Shown here: positions 10,812 to 22,318 of the stretch, one piece after another
How the letters are laid out: each line of letters starts with the position of its first letter
How positions within the stretch are numbered: position 1 is the first letter of the stretch
NCBI RefSeq assembly: GCF_963855985.1
Contig: NW_026973571.1
Location: 290,001 to 354,000 of the forward strand
Direction: 5' to 3'
DNA length: 64,000 bases
Origin: Ostrinia nubilalis
Taxonomy: Eukaryota > Arthropoda > Insecta > Lepidoptera > Crambidae
Position numbers and translations under genes: made by a program
The notes under the pieces: generated by a model
The model's database searches: none
What the model was told of the DNA's origin: nothing
Seen by the model: the letters and a program-made list of their open reading frames with translations, nothing else

Positions 10812-11575
10812 AAAAAAACCTACACTAAAACGTAGAAAAATAATTACTAATTACCTACTTATTTATTAGGACGAATTATTAATATTTATGTAGGTATACC
10901 ATGATTGATACTTCTGGAGTCGGTGCCAAGATTATGAAACATGTAAAGTTTGCCTGCACCGACTCCAAAAGTATCAATCATGGTATACCTACATAAATAT
11001 TAATAATTCGTCCTAATAAATAAGTAGGTAATTAGTAATTATTTTTCTACGTTTTAGTGTAGGTTTTTTGGAGTCGGTTTTATTTTTTTTATAAAATTTT
11101 ACTTATTTCTTGCTTTTTAGTTAACTAATTATTACCTTGATGTTACCACTGAAGGTAGGCAGTACACTGAGACCAAAAAAAATTGGTTCATAATCGGCGG
11201 AGATATTGCGTATAAAAAAGTTCATCCCCAATTTTCCACCCTTGGGGGTGAAATATTTTCTTCAAATTCGCATGAAACCACCCTTTTGATAATACCTATT
11301 CAAAAAAAAAATAATCGTTCAAATTGGTTTATAATCGGCGGAGATATTGCGTATAAAAAAGTTCATCCCCAATTTTCCACCCTTGGGGGTTGTTTTTTTA
11401 TTATTAAATTTAAATGGGACCACCCTTGAGGTATTACCTATACGCCGAAAAAAGATTTGTTCAAATCGGTTCATAATTGGCGGAGTTATAGCGTAACAAA
11501 CATAGAAAAAAAAAAAAAAAAAAAAAAAACATACGGGTCGAATTGAGAACCTCCTCCTTTTTTGAAGTCGGTTGA
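10812..11575. mobile_element. Non-autonomous insertion with hairpin and GTCGGTT ends
   Basis: The block begins with the near-perfect hairpin at 10813-11069. It continues with GGAGTCGGTTTT, two direct copies of a roughly 60-bp phrase (ATAATCGGCGGAGATATTGC... at about 11189 and 11331, 142 bp apart), a long A tract, and ends GAAGTCGGTTG. The GTCGGTT-bearing end preceded by GAGAACCTCCTCC is a widespread insect repeat motif as far as I recall. No coding capacity. Confidence 0.6.
10813..11069. repeat. Near-perfect inverted repeat, 114-bp arms
   Basis: Arms 10813-10926 and 10956-11069 pair over about 114 bp with one visible mismatch, separated by a 29-nt loop. The centre contains two GACTCC/GGAGTC copies facing each other. 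The structure would extrude as a cruciform in DNA or fold as a hairpin in RNA. Confidence 0.85.
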
Positions 11576-11817
11576 AAAATCTAAAATAATTAAATTAAAT
11601 AATAAATGTGAAATAATTGGATGTAATACAAAATAAATTCTAAAATCATTCTAATGTCTGCAAAATGCCTAGGAAGTAATCAAATAAAGTATTTTAATTT
11701 AATAATGGCTTTTTGGGTTCTTCTAAAATACAATACAAATACTAAAATTGTTGCAATAACTATTTAAAAGTAACCAATAATCGTATAAAATACAATATAA
11801 ATTCTAAAATCATTACA

Positions 11818-12045
11818 TTCGGCCATCCGACACCGTGATGCCTCCCGGCATTCACGTCTAATAAGGATTTATTCTAAAATCATTAATATTACTTTTCAAA
11901 ACAATATGGAGCATATATAGTAGAATGATAAACAATTCTATGACAACTTGTTAACAAGTGTTTTAACATTAATAATGCATTTTAGAAACTATATTCTTCA
12001 TATTAAACCAGTAACAAATGTTAAGAAACGGAGAAAAATCTTATA
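11818..12045. other. LX internal sequence, shared with copy A
   Basis: Inverse match to about 5870-6097. It starts with the palindromic phrase GATGCCTCCCGGCATTC, adjacent to the LTR in both copies. The shared position suggests it is part of the element. No gene. Confidence 0.6.
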
Positions 12046-14375
12046 CAGGGTGTTGATTTCAATCCTCGCCATATTTATTTAGGTGATCTATTATGACTTA
12101 TATAAACGCATTATCCACCAAAAAAAAAATTACAAACTAAAGTAGAATTTTTAGCGAATATTTTCCGTGCGACATCAACTGTACTGTGGCTCGTAATACT
12201 GCAATACGTTTCAACTGCGGCACCCATCGAGCTACGCGGATCGCTCGCTTATCATGTCTGATAGTCTACTGAAGGAAGCCACGTAAAATAGGTAGTGTAA
12301 ATAGGTATTTTTGTTTGACTAACTAAAGTTAAAGTTCGTTTTAAATTAGTTTGCTGTTTCCTATGTGTGTGTGTGTGTGTGTGTATTGGAGCGTACCTAC
12401 GCGCTTTCCGCCACTATCTACCGCAATCGCGGGAGTATTTTGTACACAAAATTACCTCCCTACATTATTATTTACTCCCTACATTAAAAAAAACACATTC
12501 CTTTAAGTTTAGAACTAGGTACCTACTCACCGATGCGACTTCAGATGCGTTTCCACGTGCCCTCCCGTAACAGTAAACCATGTTTACGTACTCACGAGCA
12601 CTGTACGTATGGTTTGGCATCTTCCTAACACTCACTCACTATTATTACACTCACTATCACACTTTCACACACTAAATACTCAAAACCGCACGAGAAAACA
12701 ATCAAAAATCGCAAATTTGCAATTAGAAAAGTGCATTCGATGAAATACGTCCATCGAATGTCGTCGTGAATCGGTAGTTATCGTTATTCTTCATTTTCAA
12801 CTACTTTACGTAATTTTTAACATCAGAAAAGTTTAATTTCGTCAGTTTAGTACAGGAAGTCTATCAACGAATGAGAATGTAAAAGCGGCGGGAAAAATAC
12901 TTTGTTTAATCTTTGTGAACTAAAGATTCGTCCTATCATTAATGCTCTTAAAGCAAGCTTTCAAAACACTCAAATGCAAATGATTTGTAGATCTTTAATT
13001 ACTAATCGTTATTATTAAAACGATAAGAATATCAATAAATTTTGGTAGTTATTTCGTGTAATGAAATTACATTCATTTAAAATAATCCCGAACATGATGA
13101 TGAATTATTTTATGTAAGTTATGAAGAATGGAAGTCTAACCTGAACCTAACTAACATTCGTTCAGGGTATTTAAATTAAACGCCGATAGAAATGAAATTA
13201 CGTTATTACGGTAGTAGGAAGTAATAAGTACTAGAAAACAGTTATCAAGCAGAGAGGAAGAGAAAAGTTGAAGTTACAAGGCAAGAAATAAGAAAATAGC
13301 GATTGAGTACTAGGTATTCTAAATACGAGCTAGATTTCGCGGAGCGTGCGCGCGGCCTCTCTGCGTGGATAGCAAAATCGGACTGATGAACAGAGAAAAT
13401 CGATGATCCACGATTGAGCGCCGGCCGCCCGATGACGTCCGAAACACGAAGATGGGGAAGTACCTATTCCGTGCGAGCCCGATGTCCGTGCCGCGCGCAA
13501 GGCGGTGGTATTATTGTATTCAATTACAAGTCACCGCTCCAAATGAAAGATATGAAATTTTCTTTTAAGATATGAAATTTTGTTTAGGTACTGAAATCAA
13601 TCGAGTTTAAAAACAAAATCTTGTCTTATCTCCTATCGAAAGTGAAGGAACAAGAGTTTGCCAGTGTGTTATTTCTAGGTGTTCAGTTTGCGGTATTAAG
13701 TAAGTTAAGTTTTATTTTAATAATTACTATCGTAAAGACGTAAAAGTTATTAAGGTAGAGAGCTGGAAATGTAAGGAATAACGAACCTGTATGAAAGAGC
13801 ATTATTGTCATCTGTTTACAGTACTTTTGAATGATAAGTAGGTACAAGCTTATCACACACATAAAAGCATGGTTTAATTAAAAAATAATAATAATGTAGG
13901 TTCTGTAAAAAAAATTATTTTGCGGAAGGAAGCAAATTCGTGTAAAAGGTTTTTTTATTAATTAAAGAGTACTTAATTAATTAGTTTTTAGAACAACAAA
14001 TAAACTCGTAACATGATAAGGTGTAAGTAACTAATTTACTCATTACATTTTTAGGGTAGATTTGGATTAAGCTCTGTCCAGTAGTCGTCTTTGAACTCAC
14101 AGCTGATTGTGGCTGATAGTTGACTGACTCATGGGCGAGCGCGGGTAGTGGGGCGCGGGACGGGGGGCGCAGCGCTTGCCCGGGTCACCGGGTGAGCGCC
14201 GCGCGCCGTTTGCGTTGGGGGACTATTCTGCACTGTAGTGGTCTATTATGGAAATCGTAGATATTTAAAAAATAATAATAAAAAATTTGGAAGTCAGTTT
14301 TTTTGCTGATTCGTGATCAGAATAAGCTACTTAATCTACTCCCTAAATATGGCGGGTATTGAAATCAACACCCTG
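12046..14375. mobile_element. 2.3-kb TIR DNA transposon inside LX copy B
   Basis: Terminal inverted repeats of about 30 bp: CAGGGTGTTGATTTCAAT at 12046 and its complement ending at 14375, with TA/TATA on both sides. The segment is absent from LX copy A, whose sequence continues across the site, so this is a true insertion. No transposase motif is visible. The interior has a (TG)n run near 12364-12384 and two GC-rich islands (about 13325-13510 and 14100-14225) unlike the AT-rich surroundings. It is probably non-autonomous and may carry captured sequence. CAGGGTG ends with a TA target suggest a Tc1/mariner-like family but do not prove it. Confidence 0.7.
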
Positions 14376-15562
14376 TATATACATTATACATACTTATATA
14401 TTTTTTATACATTTTCACCTAATCTATATTATTCGTAATGACTTATTTTATAACCATTAACGGATATTTGCATGAAATTCAGATATTAATCGTTTTACTT
14501 TATAATTTTCTCAAAACTTCTCATATCGAATATATTGGAAACTTCTCTTTTTAAATCTACATTTTTATTTCACATAAATACACGTCCATTAGATGTTAGT
14601 ACATAATCAATTTAATTACAGTGTATCTTGCCATGACTGCCATGTGAAAGTTAGTAAGTTTATAAGAACATGTCAAAACGTTAATATTATATCCAATTAT
14701 ATCCATTTGTAACCGTAATCTGGCAAATAATGAATTATGGTCACAATTTATGATTAACACTAAAGGTACTTTCGTCAGAATTATGTATTTCTAAGGCCTT
14801 AACATAATTTTCTTCTCTACAAATTTTCCAAGTTTTTGAAACCAATAGGTAGGTACAATTACAGTGTTCTTATTATGCGTTTCTGAATGTCTGTGATGCT
14901 CGATTTCATCACGATTAGCGCAACATATTTGCCATCTAGCTGTACGTGGGACCACTAAAAATAATTTGGTATCAACCTTACTGTATCTGCTATTTGAAGA
15001 GATTATGATGTTTGGATGGGTTGTCGTCAGATTCTATGACTAAATTTTGGTATTTGGACTATTCGCGGAACTAAAATTTTTTTCTCTTTTTTTTTTAACG
15101 TGGTTCTTAAGGCAGCATAACCAGTAGAAACTTTTAAGTCCTAAAAGATATACACCTTTTTTTTAGCACACACACCACAGCTAGTGTCTCTAACTCATGG
15201 AAGTTGTCTTTCATTGAAGATGTCTTTCCTCAGGGGTCGTCTGTGGGTCGACAAAAGTAATAAGTGACTGCTACAGAACTTTGAAGACTTTTCTCTTTAT
15301 CATCAAGATCTGACTTAAATATGATTTAGAGTTCTGAATAATATTGATAAGCAGCTATGGATCAAGTTAGTCATCTATGGATTTCTGAACCCTTTTCCCT
15401 TTTGTAATGAGATAAGTGGTAATGGTGGTATTTGCACATTATTTTTCATCCTGACATCAAAGACTGCACGTATACGTCCTATCTCAGTCAGATTTATAGC
15501 AATACAATCGCGATAATTTCACAAAAGAGTATAAAGCTTATCTAACTAATCCGTATCGTATC
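14376..15562. other. LX internal sequence, shared with copy A
   Basis: Inverse counterpart of about 4720-5870 in copy A, agreeing at most positions with small indels. AT-rich with no long open frame. Confidence 0.6.
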
Positions 15563-15733
15563 CATAGCCGAGGGGTCTTTTACAATTCGATTTACATGAC
15601 ATATTGGACATGCTCCAAAAAGCATTGAAATAGCTATTAAAACATTTGCTTTAAGTGTTATTGGACTAGGCGACAAATTACTAAAAACGATTTCACCTTT
15701 GCCGTTGTGAATTAAAAAGGCTCTTTTAAACAC
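15563..15733 (-). pseudogene. Conserved 55-codon frame of unknown function (LX copy B)
   Basis: Minus-strand counterpart of 4550-4720. It contains FLIHNGKGEIVFSN, then the LTLKANVLIA-like and FGACPICHVNR-like segments, and stops soon after. The two copies differ at few residues. The frame is longer here at its N-terminal side because the one-base difference of copy A is missing. Function not recognised. Confidence 0.35.
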
Positions 15734-15768
15734 CCGGTACTTGGCCCCCAGTTCAATTTATATATTAA

Positions 15769-15960
15769 TATTATAAATGCGAAAGTAACTCTGTATACTT
15801 GCTTTCACTCTTAAACCACTGAACCGATTTTGATGAAATTTGGCATAGAGATTGCGTCCCGGGGAAGGACATACAAAACAAACAACTGTGACAAACAAAA
15901 TTCCACGCGGGCGAACCCTCGGCGGAAAGCTATTCGCATTATAAAATATTAGTTTATCTA
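15769..15960 (+). mobile_element. LINE/RTE-like 3' tail
   Basis: Contains AAACCACTGAACCGATTTTG, ATGAAATTTGGCATAGAGAT, GGGAAGGACATA, and ACGCGGGCGAACCC followed by GGCGGAAAGCTA. These phrases are common in insect genomes at the 3' ends of RTE-like retroposons, as far as I recall. No coding part remains. Confidence 0.5.
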
Positions 15961-15989
15961 AACATCCCCTGTATATATTTTTTTTTCAC

Positions 15990-16060
15990 TTGAAAATATA
16001 GAACCGCCTAAGGCGGGAATCGAACCCACGGCCTTAAGCTCGCCAGGTGTCAAGTTATTT
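15990..16060 (-). other. tRNA-like B-box remnant
   Basis: On the minus strand GGTTCGATTCCCGCC sits between short complementary arms (CCGCCTAAGGCGG is itself palindromic). This is a polymerase III B-box in a decayed SINE head or tRNA relic. No intact cloverleaf. Confidence 0.4.
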
Positions 16061-18203
16061 TAAAAATTTAAATTGAAAGGCAACTCTAAACACCAGAAAC
16101 TATCCTCTGTAAAACTAGAAATTTATGTTAACTGGTATTCACTTGTGTCCGTCATTTTCGTGACTCTCGAAAATATTCTGACCAGGAATTTTATAGAATG
16201 TCAGTATTCAAAACCGTGAGAAATTGCAGTTGCGTGAAGTTTTGACCAATAGACGTGTTGACACCACCAGTCAATTGACGTACTTTTAAAAACTGTTACA
16301 TCAAACTCCCATAGATTTTGTATGGCACGACAAGCAAGTGACGTCACTATTTTGTGAATTTAATCAAACTACTTTTCTTAATTACAATGCGACCAAAAAT
16401 GGTAATTTACAGGTCATTTCAGATTAATTAAGTTTTCAAGATCAGAATGTCTCTAATAAATTGTAATATCTAATTAATGGGGAATGGTGTCAAATCGTCT
16501 ATTGTCAGTGAAGTCTGCTTATACATCATCAATCACTAACACTTCTATAACAGCGTCAATCTCATCAACATTTTTGTTTATATTAGCTCTATACACAGAG
16601 GTATGACTGACGATTGACCACAACTTTTACAATTGGAATTGATATTGAAATGATCCGCCAAACTATACTTAGTTTCAGCATCGGTTTTGCGTCAACAAGT
16701 GCACTCACTACCAACATTTAAAAGGATTTTTCATTTACCAAAACAGTCTCATAGATTTTTTCTTTTTCTGTCATTAAAATAATTACGTAAACTGTTCATC
16801 CTTTCAAGTAGTAGGATTCAAAATTTCCTCTAACAGACGTCCGTAGTTCTCTTAGCTAAGCCAATTAACTTAAGTCAAAGACAAAATTATCTTATTTGCA
16901 TTAGCTATTATAATAGCGCTCACAAAAATTGTCATAAAAAAATGAAAGACTACTAAAAAAAACAACTTTAAACTTCTGCTCTTATGGAACCTTGACGTTT
17001 CATATCTTTTGCTCTACCAAAAAAAATGAATTAAAGTGACCCTAACCTAACATAACCTATCTATTAAACCTTGGTACAGGTACTAAGTTCTTTTTATAGT
17101 TACAAATTGCATGACGTTTTTTTTTTATGACTTCTTACAGTAATATAATATTGTGTTTATTTGAGGTTGCTAACTGATGTAGTTCTTTGAGAAAACTAAA
17201 TTAGAAGAGAAAGCTTAATTCACCTAGAAAGTACCTATCTAGGTCAGACTAATGTAATCAGAGGTCAGAATAATTCGAAATATGTTTTTGAAGTGGAATT
17301 ATAGATAGACAAGATATTGTACTTGGCAAAAGAACCTACCGAAAGTCCGAACCGATGACAATTTGAAAATAAACGAATCATTAATTAATTCACTTTACTT
17401 GTGTAAAAATATTTAAAAAAAAAATATATTTTTATAGCACATTTACTTTAACGTTCCTTTATACGTTATAATCGAATAATTTATTAGTTCCTTTAATTAT
17501 TACTATTAAAGATTTACTACATAAGCTAATAATATTCCCATTTTACTGTAGGTATGCGTAATAATGTGTGCGCAATAAAAAACTACCAATAAAAAAAAAT
17601 ACTTTTCTTCACTAGAGTCTATCAGAAATTTTGCGAACCTCATGAGTGCTCTTTCAGTAGAGCTGGAAGAAGATGAGCTCCTTCGCGTATTTTTCTTCAA
17701 CCTTGTCCCCATAGAAGACGATCGTGGTGGCGCCTTCTTACTGGACGACGACGACAACTTCGTCCGCTTAGCACGCTTATTTCATCGTCAGCTGACGGGT
17801 GTCCCTGGCGGTATACGAGCTCCATCTTCAGCCGTCGTTGTACTCAACTGTGAAATAAAGTACTCGACGAAATAAACTGTGTCTGACCAGCATCAACTCA
17901 ACATCATATGGAAGCTATGTTCATGTTATATTAAGCAAAGTTTGATTTATTTCTTTTCCAAAAATCTAAATCTCAAAATCTTTTGTTTGACAATTAATAT
18001 TATGCTCCCTGAGCAAAGTGTAGTAAAATACCATTGTGACATGTTTCTATTATACTTATGCATCACAAATAAAGATTTTGTATTTATATTTGTATTTTAT
18101 TCAGTGCGACCTACACACACAACTCATATGTGACAACTGGACGGCTTCCTTGTTATGTCAGCAATAGAAGGTTTTTTTATTCTAGAGACATCCTAAACAA
18201 TGG
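16061..18203. other. LX copy B interior, unassigned
   Basis: About 2.1 kb with no recognised domain. A short acidic frame (17642-17875, plus) and a serine-rich frame opposite it (17506-17757, minus) overlap and share no known motif, so I do not call either. ACCAGTCAATTGACGTAC and CAAGTGACGTCAC near 16270-16350 resemble subterminal parts of small DNA elements. Confidence 0.35.
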
Positions 18204-19052
18204 GGCCCTTAAGGCGCATCTAGCCTGATAAACTGGAGGCACGTGTAGCCTCGTCATACTAAGTCATAGTCATAGTCCAAGGCACATCTAGCCTAATAAA
18301 CTGGAGGCGCGTCTAGCCTCGTTATATTTAGTCATATTCAAAAGCGCATCTAGCCTGATAAACTGGAGGAGTATCTAGCCTCGTTATACTAAGTCATAGT
18401 CATAGTTATAGTCAAAGTCAAAGCCAAAAGTCAAAATATCTTTATTCGTTTAGTCTAATTAATAGTACTTACAAATGGTCGAATATTTTGTTCTTAAGGA
18501 GCCTCTACATGTCTCCTACTTAGTCATAGTCAATGGGGTATCTAGCCTGATAAACTGGAGGCACGTCTAGCCTCGATATACTAAGTCAGTCATGGTCATA
18601 GTCATAGTCATAGTCTTAGTCATAGTCTAAGGCGTATCTGGCCTGATAAACTGGAGGCGCGTCTAGCCTCGTTATACTAAGTCTTAGTCATAGTCATAGT
18701 CTTAGTCATAGTCTAAGGCGTATCTAGCCTGATAAACTGGAGGCGCGTCTAGCCTCGTTATACTAAGTCTTAGTCATGGTCATAGTCATAGTGATAGTCT
18801 TAGTCATAGTCTAAGGCGTATCTAGCCTGATAAACTGGAGGCGCGTCTAGCCTCGTTATACTAAGTCTTAGTCATGGTCATAGTCATAGTCATAGTCTTA
18901 GTCATAGTCTAAGGCGTATCTAGCCTGATAAACTGGAGGCGCGTTTAGCCTCGTTATACTAAGTCTTAGTCATGGTCATAGTCATAGTCATAGTCTTAGT
19001 CATAGTCTAAGGCGCATCTAGCCTGATAAACTGGAGGCGCGTCTAGCCCCGT
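18204..19052. repeat. 98-bp satellite array with GTCATA hexamers
   Basis: The phrase TATCTAGCCTGATAAACTGG recurs at 18721, 18819 and 18917, with a CATCTAGCC variant near 19015, giving a 98-bp period. Earlier units are shorter and more diverged. Each unit has a second TCTAGCCTCG box and a stretch of (AGTCAT)n. The array lies inside the LX interior next to its 5' LTR. A LINE-like tail with AATATCTTTATTCG interrupts it near 18436. Confidence 0.85.
18436..18515 (-). mobile_element. Short retroposon tail with AATAAAGATATT
   Basis: On the minus strand it ends AATAAAGATATTTTG, a polyadenylation-like tail. The same family occurs at 28227-28340, sharing ATATCTTTATT(C/T)G and TTACAAAT(G/C)GTC. It interrupts the satellite. 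Family unknown. Confidence 0.45.
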
Positions 19053-19188
19053 TTTAAAAATAACTATTTCATGCATTAAACGAAATATTCATACGTTTTT
19101 CTACTTAAACTTTTAAAATCAATTACTTTTTTAACCAGATAAATAAAAACGTACCTTATGAGCTGTAGATCACGTACCACTTCTGAGT

Positions 19189-19715
19189 TGAAATGAAACA
19201 CTCTTGTAGGTTGTTTAACTTGTATTTCAGCACCACTGATTTACACAATTCCGACATTATGACGTCAACCTAATAGCACCTCTCGCTTCGAACGCTCAAA
19301 TCGAACTGACTGTCCAGCGGCATGCCAGCGATAAGGTAACTTCCCCTTCCATCAGTGAAAGTCGACCGGTTCAAAACGACTTATCGACGGCATGCCCCGG
19401 AACTAGTCAAATGCAATACTTATTACATAATTATCTGTTTTTTAATTTTTAAAATACTAAAATGTATACAATAAAAATCTAAAATAATTAAATTAAATAA
19501 TAAATGTGAAATAATTGGATGTAATACAAAATAAATTCTAAAATCATTCTAATGTCTGCAAAATGCCTAGGAAGTAATCAAATAAAGTATTTTAATTTAA
19601 TAATGGCTTTTTGGGTTCTTCTAAAATACAATACAAATACTAAAATTGTTGCAATAACTATTGAAAAGTAACCAATAATCGTATAAAATACAATATAAAT
19701 TCTAAAATCATTACA
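19189..19715 (-). repeat. LX 5' LTR (copy B), 527 bp
   Basis: Uninterrupted LTR used as reference for the other two. On the minus strand it starts TGTAATGATTTTAG at 19715 and ends GTGTTTCATTTCA at 19189. Just inside (19188 downward) is ACTCAGAAGTGG, possibly a degenerate primer-binding site; the match is weak. Confidence 0.8.
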
Positions 19716-20893
19716 CTATTTTCGTCTAATTTCACGTTGTAATAACCTTGGTGTAAATCTAAGTGACTGAAGTAAATACTGCCTGATAATGACTCTAAAA
19801 TCTCAGTAATATCCGGTAAAGGGAATTTGTCGTTTTCGATACAATTATTAAATTTTCGGTAGTCGATTACCAATCGCCATTTCTTTTTACCTGTAGAATC
19901 TACTTTTTTAGGTACTAATAGTACAGGGCTTGACCATTCGCTTTTACTTGATTCTATTATACCTTCTTTCATCATGTTATCTATTTGTTTTTGAATTTCA
20001 GATTTTTGAGAATGTGGCAATCTGTAAGGTTTTGAAAAAATAGGAGTCGTGTTCGGTTTCAAGGATATAGAGTGTGTATAAACATCAGTTGTACTTAATT
20101 TATCTCCCGGTAAATAAAAAATATCAGCATATTTGGCACATAAGTTTTCTATAGCTTTTTGTTCCTCTTCGTTCATGTGAGAAAATTTAATAGTAGAAAA
20201 TAATAGTTTAACCCGATCGGCATTATTTTTATTTTTATCAAAAGTGCAAATATTGTATTCATTGAGTTTATGTATATTAATATTAATATTGGGTAATACT
20301 AAATCTTTTTCCGTTGTGTTCATAATTTTTATTGGTATAACACCGTCAACGGGTTTTACTATAGTGTTTGCTAGAAAAACTCCATTTTGAATCTCGTCTG
20401 AACATATTAAACAATCTTCCTGAAAATCTGTCTGAATAAAATGAATTGATTCGCTTCGTGCTGGAATTTCTAATAAAACGTTACATTTATTTGAAATCGG
20501 TAAAGTAACTGACGTATTAAAGTCATCTCGTAAAATCATAGTATTTTTCTCAAAGTTTAATATTGATCGATATCTTCTTAAAAAGTCTCGTCCTATTATA
20601 CCGTTCGACAAAATTGGCAACGATTTGAAAACATAAAACTTATGATTCATTATAAAGTCATTGACTTGCAACTGTAAGTAAACGTATCCCATTGCTTGGA
20701 CTTTGCCACCGAGCCCATTTATGGTTACGCAATCTTTATGGATCGGAATATTTTGTTCTAGCACACATTTTTCTTTTATAGCGCATAAAGATGCACCAGA
20801 ATCGATCAAAAATGAAATTAATTTTCCATTTAGTGAAAATGATGTAAAAAAATCACTATCGCATGACATAATAGTAGGTTCTTTTTTAGTCAC
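19716..20893 (-). pseudogene. GY-1 protease and RT, upstream half
   Basis: Begins shortly after gag in another frame, consistent with frameshift expression of pol. The aspartic protease motif LIDSGAS sits near residue 30, followed by the flap and GRDF region. The RT then starts with the primer-grip-proximal segment, KKKWRLVIDYRKFN and LDLHQGYYNV. The frame ends where LX begins at 19715, and the few residues after that are read from the LX LTR. The rest of RT is at 10012-10526. Enzymes of this kind mature the capsid and copy the element RNA; here the gene is split. Confidence 0.88.
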
Positions 20894-20963
20894 GAAAAAA
20901 CGTTTGATTTGTGTTATTTGATTTTGCTAATGAACTTTGTTCAAAGTTTTGTGACACTTGTTG

Positions 20964-21726
20964 CTATTCATTTATTAGATTAACATTATGTTGATGCTGT
21001 ACTCCTTGGTTTCGCCAATAAAATCTATGGTAATTACCCCTATAGCCTCTGTTCTGACCTCTAAAATGTTGTCCTCGCATCGGTGAATTACTCTGATGGT
21101 TCCTCCCACGCTGCTGTTGATTACCATAAAAACCTCGTCCTTGACTTTTAGGTGAAAAATAACGAGTATTGTATTGTCCTCGAGCGCCTCTGAAATTGTT
21201 CCGTCTTCCCCTATAGTTAGAATTGAAATTAGTATTTTTGGACATACCCATGATTTCGCCGGAGTTTGATGAACTCGACACGTCCTCGTCCTGCGCCGCC
21301 TGGATCGCGTCCTTCAGGGAGCTAAAGTTCCTAGCTGCGATTATTGTACTCAGCCTACGATTTCGCAAGCCATCCGCGAATTTTTTGACTGCAATTTTTT
21401 CGTTTATTGGTTTTAAAATTTCATATTTTTTGGAATTACCTTCGGCTTGGGAAATCGTAAGGTCCACAAAAAGTTCAGTTAATTGTCTACCAAAATCAGA
21501 TATAGACAAATTATTTTGTTTTATTTGTTCTAATTTAGTGGAAATTGCAGTTGAAGCCTTTCGAGGTAAAAGTTCATTTTGCATGTCCGTGATTAAATCT
21601 TTTACATTTAAATAGCTTGAATTCAATCTTAATTTTGCAGCTTGTGACAATCTGCTTTTTAGAACAAAATTAATTAAATTCTGTTTACAGTTTTCATTTC
21701 CCAGTAAAGAATCATAATATTCTATA
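20964..21726 (-). pseudogene. GY-1 gag, main part
   Basis: Capsid-like sequence (RLSQAAKLRLNSSYLNVKDL, then FADGLRNRRLSTIIAAR) followed by an arginine/glycine/asparagine-rich tail with RGRRNNFRGARG and many RG and NR pairs. The tail replaces the usual CCHC knuckle as the RNA-binding part, as known for the 412/mdg1 group. The frame is open beyond its first methionine up to about 21726, where the inserted repeat starts. The N-terminal piece is at 27330-27420. Confidence 0.85.
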
Positions 21727-21835
21727 CTAGCGGCCGCCCGCGACTTCGTGCGCGTGGTTCTCGTTTTACCCCCCCTTCATCTATCTTACGCGGTTCAGAT
21801 TTTTTCATACAAATGTTTTTTCCCGCTAACTCCCG

Positions 21836-22024
21836 TGTAGTGTTTGGTGTATGAGTGAAAGACTATATTGTGAAGCGACTTGAGTTTATTCAGTATTATG
21901 AAATACATTACATTCAGTACAACCAATGTAAGACGATGACCAAAGACCAAAGACAATGGAGCATGACGCCATCTTAAGATATAGTGTTATGCGTAACACT
22001 AGTGATGTGACTATTCTCATAACA
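21836..22024 (-). repeat. GY-2 3' LTR
   Basis: 189 bp, TGTAGTGTTTGG...CTCATAACA on the plus strand. The adjoining interior (22025-22032) read on the minus strand is AAGGAGGA, the polypurine tract. Confidence 0.95.
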
Positions 22025-22318
22025 TCCTCCTTATTAGAAAAAAGTAAAATATTTTAATTTTACAGATTGATACAGTTTTACAGACTTGACTACTATTACA
22101 ACTTTTATTTATTATTATTAAAGACTTGACAAATAACATAAGACTTGTTTATGTAATACAAAATATGACAATTTGTTGGAATAAAATATAAGTATTATAC
22201 TCTTTAAATAGACTTAAACAGACACTCTACATTAAAGTTAAACATCAGACATTACTAACATTATATCAGTCCTTCACAGTCACTAACACAATTTATGTTT
22301 ATTAAACAGTAACTTAAA

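Larger units (their letters stand above)
10527..11817 (-). repeat. LX 3' LTR (copy B) with a 0.76-kb insertion
   Basis: Compared with the 527-bp LTR at 19189-19715, this LTR carries an extra block at about 10812-11575 after the phrase ATGTATACAATAAAAA. Outside that block the two LTRs agree closely, with a few substitutions and short indels. Confidence 0.8.
10527..19715 (-). mobile_element. LX copy B: large non-coding LTR element inside GY-1 pol
   Basis: Direct repeats bound it: 19189-19715 (5' LTR) and 10527-11817 (3' LTR enlarged by an insertion). Both run TGTAATGATTTTAG...TTTCATTTCA on the minus strand. The flanking 4-bp duplication is CTAT (10523-10526 and 19716-19719). Removing the element and one CTAT restores an open RT frame, which independently proves the insertion. 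The roughly 7.4-kb interior has no gag, protease, RT or integrase. It holds a TIR transposon, LINE and SINE-like remnants and a satellite. It must have been mobilised by proteins from elsewhere. Confidence 0.85.

Noticed and set aside
4505..15765. A giant inverted repeat, as of a Maverick/Polinton or foldback element
   Set aside because: The arms resolve as two LX copies in opposite orientation, each with its own 3' LTR. The sequence between them is the remainder of GY-1, and the right copy has its own direct-repeat LTR partner at 19189.
17506..17875. Serine-rich and acidic overlapping frames as a gene
   Set aside because: Two opposite low-complexity frames over the same bases, with no homologous motif and no second copy to test conservation.
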